DNA of 60,000 nt from Symsagittifera roscoffensis (lineage: Eukaryota; Xenacoelomorpha; Acoela; Convolutidae). The notes beneath the pieces were generated by a model. It did no database searches. It worked only from the letters and a program-made list of their open reading frames with translations, and was not told the DNA's origin. This document shows positions 51,800-60,000 of the stretch, in pieces. The first letter of the stretch is position 1. Each line of letters opens with the position of its first letter. A program made the position numbers and the translations under genes. The stretch lies in contig NC_087063.1 of the NCBI RefSeq assembly GCF_963678635.1, positions 50,791,220-50,851,219 of the forward strand, written 5' to 3'.

Positions 51800-52542
51800 T
51801 TTTAAAATAGAATTTTAATCAATTATAATCGATTATTTTAGAATTTTATAGAGACAGATCATAAAAATCCATTACAATCGATTGTTATCCCTGGACCTTA
51901 ATGCAGGTAGTACGCTTGAGTTAAACACAGTCGATTGATATTTTCTTTGGTTGACGTCAGTGAAGTTACATTGCGCTTGAGTCAAACACAATCGATCACA
52001 GTTTTCCAACGATCGTGACAGCCAAAACATAGCCAGCATGAGTCGAACACATTTTTTTTCGTTTGAATCAGTCAGAATATAACATGCTTCAATCAAAAAT
52101 AGTTGTTTTTTCGGCGACTCAGACATGTCATGGCATGCTTGAGTCAAACACGGTCAAGCACATTTTTCCTTCAGTGAATTCAGTCAAAATATAGTACACT
52201 TGAGCCGTGCCCATTTTACTTCCGGAAGAATGGGTAAAACCACAGTACGCTTAAATTGAGTGCAGCCGAATTCATTTTTCTTTTGTTTGTGTTTGTACAA
52301 ACATAACCATTTTCTGTCAGCTCACTCGAAGCTGGAGTCGGTCGGAAAATTTTACCAACAAAATTAGCAATTTGTTTATTGTAGTTCCCTTTAAAACTTT
52401 TGGTTTTAAACAGTTCAATTTTGCCTCCTTTCAATTTAGGGTCGCAGTTTTCCTGGTCGAGAAATTGGCGCAAAACACGTGAAGTACTTCCTTGGTTGCG
52501 CTAAACCCCGCAGAAAATGGATGCTCGCTCCAAGTCGCTTTT
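51800..52542. other. Non-coding; GAGTCAAACACAATCGAT-type degenerate repeats
   Basis: About eight loose copies of CTTGAGTCAAACACAGTCGA spaced 60-90 bp apart. Small ORFs are by-products. The duplication ends within this segment (about 52045). Confidence 0.55.
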
Positions 52543-53045
52543 TGTTCCGACTTTTGTTAAAAAACAACGGAATATTTGTGCTCGGGGTGTTTTTTTTCCT
52601 CGGACAAGTTTCGACTTTTTAACCAGCCATTTCTGACAAAATTTTTCTATATCATTCAAAAAGTATTGTTGTCTTGATTTTAAATTTGAAAAAAAAAATT
52701 ACCTGTGATAATTTTTTCTTAAACTATGGGTGTTTGAAATTTACCAATTTGGGACAATTAACGCGCGATATATTTAGCGCTATTAACGCGTAAGCGGAGC
52801 TTTAATCGGTCTTAGACATCGTTCCAAATTGGTTGAACTAAGCTTATTTGCCATAATTGATTTGTTACTAGGCGCGAAATTTATCAATTTAATTTTTATA
52901 TGGCGTGTGGAGGGATGACTTTCACAAAAAATTTAAAAAAAAAATCATTTTTTATTACAGTAAATTTTTTCATGTTGTTAGTGCACCATAGACCTTAAAA
53001 GGCTGTCGGAACATTCAAGGCTTCGCCCTGATACGAGCAGTCTTG
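52543..53045. mobile_element. Foldback element A, single arm
   Basis: Right arm with TTAACGCGCGATATATTTAG, GACCTTAAAAGGCTGTCGG and the intact terminal CCCTGATACGAGCAGTCTTG. A third right-hand arm in the same direction within 3 kb. Confidence 0.8.
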
Positions 53046-54287
53046 ATATCTTTTGTATCCTAATTGGCTCAGTTTGCTCAATAATTGATCTGGTAACTTT
53101 TGCATAATTTATGATTCACTAAACGGAGCCAAACATGACCCATTTTTTAAGGAGCAGTTTGGGTGCCAATTTTGCTTTAAACAAAAAAAATATTCATCGA
53201 GGCATAATTTAGAGCACTTTGCTGTTCTTGTCACGTTCTGTATGGCTGGTGGTCCCCTTTTGGTACTTTTTAAGAAATCGATTTTTGGCCGATCGACCCT
53301 AAAATCTTTTTAAGGCGCCTTTGGCGCCAATATATGCTAACTTTGAGGGGGAGCGCGCGCCAAACAAAAACGCTATTTTTTTGGTCAAAATTTTCAAAAA
53401 GTGCCCAAAAAATGGCTTTTTACCTGTTTTTTTTTTAAATTTGCCTGCGGCGCAGATAATCTGGCCAAAACTGCGTCTTTTTACTGCTTTAGGAGAGCTC
53501 GGAAAATCAATTTGGTCGACCTAAAAAAAGGTCATCAAAATTTTCGAAATTTTTTTGAAACCCCCCTCGAGAAAATTCTAGATTCGCCCCTGGTAGTAGC
53601 TAAGCTGCGATGAACCCATCTGATAATTATTCGTGTTACCTGATTTTTGCGTAGAAAAAACTGAATCCGAATTTCTTCCTTACTTGTTTTTTATTTTTGG
53701 TCCAAATAAAATTAAATGTATTTTTTGGATGTTTCATTAGCTTGATTTGCAAAAATCAGTTTAGTTTTCATGCTGCGTATTTGATCATTGCGGCTGAAAA
53801 CTATTTGAAGAAAAACAACGTTAACTTCAATTTGTTAAACTCATAAGTTTAATATAAACTTTTTTAAGTGTTCATTTGCAAAAGGCTTTGTAAGATAATT
53901 GGTGCTTTGTCTGTTTTGGGTTAGGGTTCAGCGAAGCCTTGCCAGGATCTCTTTGATTATTTTAATTTTGAAATGCTTTTATTTCTTAAGTTGATCGAAA
54001 TCAAACTTAAGCTGACTGGGTTAGGGTTCAGCGAAGCCTTGCCAGGATCTCTTTGATTTGTGAAGTTTTTCTGAAGTAAAGATTCAAGCGTTTCTATTTA
54101 CAGACTCACTAAAATGTATGATACAAATGTTGCCTCATGTATTGTCGGATTCGGTCATGAAGGTTTGTTTTATATAGCGTAATATAGTAAAAAAAACATC
54201 CGTGTTTATTACTGAAGACTAGTGCGCAAAAAACTATGACAAGCCTCTAAACCACAAAATGATGTTGTGTAAATCAAGTTTCGTTTA
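53046..54287. other. No gene seen
   Basis: AT-rich with one CG-rich patch (53310-53380, GCGCCTTTGGCGCC palindrome and GAGCGCGCGCC). Two short overlapping ORFs at 53321-53613 show no domain. Confidence 0.5.
53917..54058 (+). repeat. Perfect 42-bp direct repeat, 100 bp apart
   Basis: The word starting TGGGTTAGGGTTCAGCGAAG and ending CTCTTTGATT is at 53917-53958 and 54017-54058, identical by eye. Confidence 0.9.
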
Positions 54288-55098
54288 GATTTTTTTTTTC
54301 AATTCTAAAATTTTAGACTTTCAATCCTTGAACAGTTTATGGAGATTTGCTTAGTTTTGTTGCATGGGTGATTCAAAACAGACAAGGGCTGGCGCGATAG
54401 CGAAAAGAATCTTGAGAGCTGTTTGACGTTTCTGGAACCAGGTCTAAACTGGTATTTATCATTGGTTATTATTATGATATTTTATCTCCAGAAAATATTA
54501 AACACTAACCAATCATTCTCCATCAAACTAACAACCCAATTATTTGTAAGTGTTGAAACTACTTGTAGTTTCAACACCAGAACAATTTGAATTAAACTTA
54601 GAATACAGTTGTTCTCATTCTGGAACTAGATCTACAAACCGGTGTACACTAGATCTATTGAGATTAGGAGATACAAGCGTAAGATTAAGATTGGTATAGG
54701 ACTAAGAAGTTGCACGAATCTATCCGGCTGAAAATAAGATAGCGTGACGAGCAGGCCGTGTACCTTATCTGAAATTACTCTATGAGTATAGTCATCCGTA
54801 CTTAACTCATTTCTCTCTGAGTGTGATTTTTAGCTTAGAGGGCGCGCTAACTTGCTCTTGTGCTGTTATGTTCTCCGAAACTTGATCACAGTTTTACCAC
54901 CCCTACAATAAGAAAATTACCTCGCCCTCTAAGCAAAAATCACACTCAGGGAGAAACGCCACACCGCTATCTAGATCCTTTTTGCTATCGCGCCCAGCTC
55001 TTGTCCTGTTTTTGAATCGAACATGCAACAGAACTAAGCAAATCTCTATAAATTGTTCAAGAACTGGAAGTCTAAATCTTTAGAATTAAAAAAAAGAA
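54288..55098. mobile_element. Foldback element B, split by a solo LTR
   Basis: Arms in inverted order: TTGAACAGTTTATGGAGATT / AATCTCTATAAATTGTTCAA, GGCGCGATAGC / GCTATCGCGCC, GAGTGTGATTTTTAGC / GCTAAAAATCACACTC. A solo LTR sits in the left arm at GACGTTTC. The right arm retains the uninterrupted form (GAGAAACGCC). This family is distinct from foldback A. Confidence 0.8.
54433..54809 (-). repeat. Solo LTR related to the large element
   Basis: 377 bp reading TGGAACC...TTAACTCA on the plus strand, so it lies opposite in orientation to 17277-17684 as written. Shared blocks: AACTAACAACCCA, TTATTTGTAAGTG, AAGAAGTTGCACGAATCTAT, GATAGCGTGACGAGCA. It is flanked by TTTC at 54429-54432 and 54810-54813. 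It is clearly diverged, so it is an older member of the same family. Internal sequence was lost by LTR-LTR recombination. Confidence 0.9.
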
Positions 55099-55653
55099 CA
55101 AATTTTGAGGACGTTTGAAAACGGACAACAATTTGCATCATAGGTTTAAGTGAAAATACACAACGAAATTCCAAGCAAACCAGAATCAAATAAACCAATC
55201 AGATTCAACAGTAATTCCCGACGAGATGTACCGATCACTTCTTTTCCAAAACAGAAAAAAAACAAGAAATTTAAGATCTTATACAAAATTTACATCAAAA
55301 GAAAACTACTAAGATTTTAATCCCAAAATCAGTTATTAGCAGGCGGTAATTGCTTCCAGAACTGCTTACACCACAAACTTGCTGCCCTTAAATATGTATT
55401 ACACGGCGTATCACCAATACACCCAACACATCAATGAAGAAACACAAATATAATACCTAACCATTAATACCCTTTTACAGTCAGTTGATGAAACAAATAC
55501 CAATTGAATTGAGTAATCATAATAAAAAGCAAAACATACAAAAAACAATGCCAAAGAAAATTTGATAAACGCTGGCCTTCAGAACGCATAATTATAAAAA
55601 CCATACCACATACAGATTTCAGCAGTTAGAAATATTTATTCTTTCAAAAATTT
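55099..55653. other. No gene seen
   Basis: A-rich non-coding segment between foldback B and copy 2 of the duplication. Confidence 0.5.
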
Positions 55654-55860
55654 TGACTCCACTCTTAAGACAGGCGACCTCGTGTGGGTGATTGAGCCCG
55701 AGAGTCCGCGTGGGTACTACCCCCTCGCCCGAATCGTCAAGCTAAACTACGGACAGGACGGTTGCGCCCGATCCGCCCTTGTTAAGACCGCAACCAGTGA
55801 AGTCACTCGGCCGACCGTTAAGCTCGCTCTGGTTTTTCGCTCTTCAGGGGGGGCTACTTC
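55654..55860 (+). pseudogene. BEL/Pao pol C-terminus, second copy
   Basis: LVWVIEPESPRGYYPLARIV and LNYGQDGCARSALVKTA, then RPTVKLALVF. It is closer to the family pattern than copy 1 at several positions (VKTA, RPTVKLA), so copy 1 has decayed more. Nothing of BEL/Pao lies upstream of 55654. Confidence 0.8.
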
Positions 55861-57094
55861 ATACAGCAAATTTTGGATGAAATTATCAATTTTGCCGATG
55901 AAATTTGTATTGCCGAGAATACGAATTTTTTATTGATTTTTCGGTTTTAAATTCATCCTACGGAAATTTAGCGCGCACACAAAATGGGATTTCAAGTTCA
56001 TGGACTCAAAACTCGAAAGCGCCAAATTAGACCCCTGCTATTCAACTACACTCCACGCCGCTTATTGTTAATTGGAAGACATTGGTTGTGGTATCGATTC
56101 CCAGATAAGTTCAACGTGAGAATCCAAATCGAATCTCGACAGCAGCACTCGGTCAACACCCGCGAGACGTTGATGCTCAAAGTATCCATTGGCCTTCGGC
56201 GTTTCGATCAAAATTCCTTGCTTCGATTGAGCATACTTGTTTTTCGGTTGAAAAGTCGAAACCTATCCGAAATTGATAGAGACAGTCAAATGTATCAAGA
56301 TTGTTCGGGCACAGTCAAACAGATTTGTTTTTGGTTGAGAGATTCCAAACACACCCGAGCTCTGTAGAGAATATTGAAAGATTTCTGACTTGGTTCGATC
56401 ACAGTCGAGCCTATTTTTTCCCTGTCCAGAAGTCGAAATAAATCCAAATTCACTCGGCAAGGTCGAAACATACCAAAAACGGTTGAAATGTTGAAAAAAT
56501 ACCAAATTTTGGTCGATGCGGTCAAAATATACATAAGGAGCATAAGTCGAGCAGCGTGGCCCGGGTTTGTGTTGACCTGTTGTCTACAACAAGCAAAATT
56601 GAACATGGTTGTGTGGTGCAAAAAAACACGCTTGACCGTTTTCTACAAGGCGAGGCGAACCAGCCCAAGGTGGAAACACTGCAGGCAAAAATCTGCACAC
56701 GGAGTTATTGCCGGCCAGCTTAAGTAGTTTTGGTCGAAAACTAGCACGCTTGGGTTGAACACAGTCGTATACAATTTTCTTCGATCGAATCGATAAAAAA
56801 AATAGCAGAATTGAGTGGAACACTTTCGAAAACAATTAACCTTGGGTCAAGTCAACCAAAACTTGGCATGCTTGAGTAGAAGACAGTCAGACACCTTTTT
56901 TTGGTGGAGTAAGTGAAGTCATACCCGCAGTGAGGTTCGATGAATAATAATCAAATATAATCGATTTTCGTGGTCAAATTTATTGGCATCGTAATCGATA
57001 TTAACTACACACTTTGGGACTAAGCAATTGATTATAATCCTTTATTTTCAGAGACATTCAATTGATTGTAATCCCATTCAGTTATACTCTCTAC

Positions 57095-57197
57095 CCACCT
57101 ACCCCCCCTTACCTCCCTCACCTACTGTAGCCCCCGCCCTTACCTCCCTCACCTACTGTAGCCCCCCCCCCCCTTACCTCCCTCACCTACTGTAGCG
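57095..57197. repeat. Expanded C-rich minisatellite
   Basis: Three units of TTACCTCCCTCACCTACTGT followed by AGCCCCC runs. Copy 1 has one unit (49319). Confidence 0.85.
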
Positions 57198-58065
57198 TTT
57201 GGGAATAGGGTGTTTTTCATGTATTCTTGCGGTAAATTTAAGGAAAAGGTAAGAGGTGGGGAGGGGAGGTGGCGGTAGGTAAAGAAAGTAAGAATGCCCG
57301 CATTTAAGAAAAGTGAAAACAAATCGATTATAATGAATTTTTGTGGTCTAAAAGGTTGTAATCATATTCGATTCCCATGTTACGCTCAGACAACAAAACT
57401 GGACTAAAAATGGATTTAAAACCATTTTTCTCGCAAAACAAAATGCATTTTAATTCATTTGAAATCCATTATAATAGATTATATAATAAGTAGAAAATCA
57501 CATACAATAATGTTGTTTCGCGTCGTGCAAACTTTTGCAAAGGATTTTGAATTTATCAAATGTGTTATGCGGAAACTTTGCAACGCGAGTGTACGGCCTA
57601 AAGGTGGAATTAGTCCACTTCCAACTTTGCAACCCCCTCCCCAAATTTTTCTAATAATTTAAGAAAATTGATGTTTCAAATTCAGTTACAGTTATTGACT
57701 AACATAAAAAAGTAACAAAAGTATCAAAGTTAGGCAGAATCAAATTAAATTGAACAACAAGTTACCAACTTTAGTTTAAAATGTAGAAAAGAGTTTATGT
57801 GCGTTGAAATTCGCATCTGAGTAAAGTGGAAAAAAAACTCGATTATAATTTAGTTTCATTGTCAGTAATTCACAAAACCGAAAAAAAGATTGATTATAAT
57901 AGATGAAAACAGGATTTTCTTGCATTTTAAATTGATTATAGTTGATTTGTTTCCACTTTTGTGGACGCTGACAACGAAACTCAGTTATAATCGATTTTTA
58001 TTCATGGAACTCCAATGCGGGTGTTAGAAGTTAGGTATAAGAGGAGAAACAAAATGAAAACAAAA

Positions 58066-59055
58066 CAAGACTGCTCCTATCAAGGCGAAGCCCTGAAAGT
58101 TCCGACTGCTTTTTAAGGTCTATGGAGCCTTAATAAGATGAAAAATTTCAATGTAGAAAAAAAAAATTTTAAATTTTTTGAAAAAGTTTGAGATTTTATG
58201 TAAAAACATCTCCCCACACGTCATGTTAAGTACAAAGTGATAAATTTTGCGCCTATTAACAAATCAAATATGGCATATAAGCTTCCTTGAACCAATTTGG
58301 AACGATTTCTAAGACGGATTAAATCTCGCTTACGCGTTAATAGCGCGAATTTTATCGCGCGTTAATTGTCCCAAATTGGCCAAAATGGCAATTTTTAAAC
58401 CCCCATAACTCTACAAAAAATGATCACAGGTAAAATATATTTTCGAATTCAAGCTCAGGACAACAATAGCTTTCGAATGATATTAAAAAAATCTGTCAAA
58501 AACGGCTAGTTAAAAGTCGAAATTTTTCTGCAGAAAAAAAACCACCACGAGCACAAATATTCCGTTACTTTCGTATCGAAAGTCGGAACAACAAGTTTTT
58601 GCGATTAGAAGGTTTAATTTTTTAATATTGATTTCAAGATTTTGAAAATTTCAGGCTATTACACATAAAATTTTATTTTAGTCTTTTATTGTTTCGATTT
58701 TCGCAACAAAAGTAACGAAATATTTGTGCTTGGGTGGGTTTTTTTTTCTTCCGACAAAAATCGATTTTTCAACTAAAAATTTATGACAGAATTTTCTTAC
58801 ATCAGGCAAAAGCTATTGTTGTCTTGAGCTCGAATTTGAAAAGATATTTTACCTGCGATCAATTTTCGTAAAGTTATCAGGGCTTAAAGGACGTTTGGCC
58901 AATTTGGGGCAATTAACGCGCGATATATTTCGCGCTATTAACGCTTAAACGGAGATTTAATCTATCGAGGAAGTTGTTCCAAATTGGCTGACATCGGCTA
59001 TTTGTCATAAGTTCAGGAATGAAATCTATCACTTTGTAGTTTATTACTTTATTTG
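58066..59055. mobile_element. Foldback element A, copy in duplication 2
   Basis: Counterpart of 50240-51197. The left terminal word has one change (CTCCTATCAAGG) and the right end lacks the GAGCAGTCTTG terminus, so this copy is truncated. Confidence 0.8.
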
Positions 59056-59132
59056 TTATCTTTTGTAATCCATTTAAAGCCATCGTGATCCATCGTAATT
59101 GATTATAATGGAATATATTGATTTCTACTTTA

Positions 59133-59751
59133 TTGTTCCGACTTTCGTAACAAAAGTAACAAAATATTTGTGATTGGGGTGGGGTTTTTTTCTTCAGACA
59201 AGTTTCAACTTTTTAACTAGCCGTTTTTGACGGAAATTTTCCATAACATTAATTATTGTTGTCCTGAGCCTATTTTTGAAGTTTTATTTCACCTCTGATC
59301 ATTTTTGTAAAACTATGGGGGTTTAAAAATTGCCATTTTGGCCAAATTGTGACAACTAACGCGCGATAATTTTCGCGCTATCAACGCGTAAGCGAGATTT
59401 AATCCGTCTTAGAAATCGTTCCAAAATGTTTCAAGAAATACTATTTGCCATAATTGATTTGTTAATAGGAGCATAGTCTATCACTTTGTACTTAATATGG
59501 CGTGCGGGGATTCGTTCCAAATTGTTTCAAAAATTACTATTTGCCATAATTGATTTGTTAATAGGAGCATAATCTATCACTTTGTACTTAATATGGCGTG
59601 CGGGGGAAGTTTTTACAAAAAATCTCATTTTTTTCAAAATTTTTATTTTGTTTCAATACATTTATTTTTTTTCATGCTATTACTGCTTCATAGACCTTAA
59701 AAGGCAGTTGGAAGTTTCGGGGCTTCGATCTGGTACGAGCACTCTTGCTTG
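59133..59751. mobile_element. Foldback element A arm with 96-bp tandem duplication
   Basis: Counterpart of 51276-51799. The segment from TCGTTCCAAA (59416) to the CGTGCGGGG word is duplicated in tandem at 59512; copy 1 has it once. Confidence 0.8.
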
Positions 59752-60000
59752 TTTTATAATAGAATTTTAATCAATTATAATCGATTATTTTAGAATTTTA
59801 TAGAGACAGATCATAAAAATACATTATAATCGATTGTTATCCCTGGACCTTAATGCGGGTAGTACGCTTGAGTTGAACACAGTCGATTGAATTTTTCTTT
59901 GGTTGACGTCAGTGAAGTTACATTGCGCTTGAGTCAAACACAATCGATCACAGTTTTCCAACGGTCGTGACAGCCAAAACATAGCCAGCCTGAGTCGACC

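Larger units (their letters stand above)
47855..52045. repeat. Segmental duplication, copy 1
   Basis: From TGACTC at 47855 the sequence matches the segment starting at 55654, with only scattered differences, through foldback copies and AT-rich repeats to about 52045, where copy 2 reaches the window edge. Both copies start inside the pol C-terminus, so the left breakpoint is at 47855/55654. Confidence 0.9.
55654..60000. repeat. Segmental duplication, copy 2 (runs off the window)
   Basis: Same order as 47855-52045. It has a shorter G run, an expanded C-rich tract at 57100-57195, and a 96-bp tandem duplication at 59416-59607. It may continue past the window edge. Confidence 0.9.

Noticed and set aside
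53918-53928. GGGTTAGGGTT resembling telomere repeat
   Set aside because: Only one and a half units, inside a 42-bp direct repeat; no telomeric array.

Overview
The window is eukaryotic and almost certainly from an invertebrate animal. It is AT-rich, has no operons or bacterial genes, and is dominated by mobile DNA of animal type: BEL/Pao relics, a Ty3/gypsy element with an envelope-like gene, and foldback (long inverted repeat) elements. The only host-like gene piece is one exon of a lipocalin-family protein at 1419-1882. The species cannot be fixed from the sequence. All family names come from motifs I recognise by eye; no database search was run.

Layout. 1-1110: three minisatellites (about 109, 29 and 22 bp units). 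1419-1882: lipocalin terminal exon. 2730-16140: head-to-tail array of about eleven monomers, each carrying a decayed 3' end of a BEL/Pao pol gene (integrase C-terminus plus DUF5641-like tail); the last four monomers are a short deletion form. 16944-17276 and 36126-36330: two halves of a foldback element split by a large insertion. 17277-36125: that insertion, an 18.85-kb LTR retroelement read on the minus strand. 36331-43000: short tandem repeats, a dead reverse transcriptase with an endonuclease-like tail (37500-39690), and 3.3 kb with no visible gene. 43030-48050: decayed BEL/Pao element with gag, protease, RT, RNase H, integrase and DUF5641 remnants in order. 47855-52045 and 55654-60000: two copies of a segmental duplication carrying foldback elements and AT-rich repeats. 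54288-55098: a different foldback element, split by a solo LTR of the same family as the large element.

The system of interest is the element at 17277-36125. Its 408-bp LTRs look identical by eye, it is flanked by a 4-bp ATCT duplication, and its frames are intact, so it is young and possibly active. In its own direction it carries: a 1.2-kb leader; a basic 155-aa ORF; an unbroken 2740-aa Gag-protease-RT-RNase H-integrase polyprotein (CCHC knuckle, DSGA, YLDD, DD35E, GPY/F); two tiny double-membrane-span ORFs; a 378-codon ORF with no methionine at all; an 872-aa envelope-like glycoprotein with signal peptide, membrane anchor and a PTAP motif in its tail; and a 597-aa ORF of unknown function. 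The five ORFs after pol are packed nose to tail, two junctions being ATGA stop-start overlaps and one a 13-nt overlap. This suggests a spliced polycistronic RNA with coupled translation, but the sequence alone cannot prove it. The envelope resembles chuvirus-type glycoproteins in its cysteine pattern, which I treat as a hypothesis.
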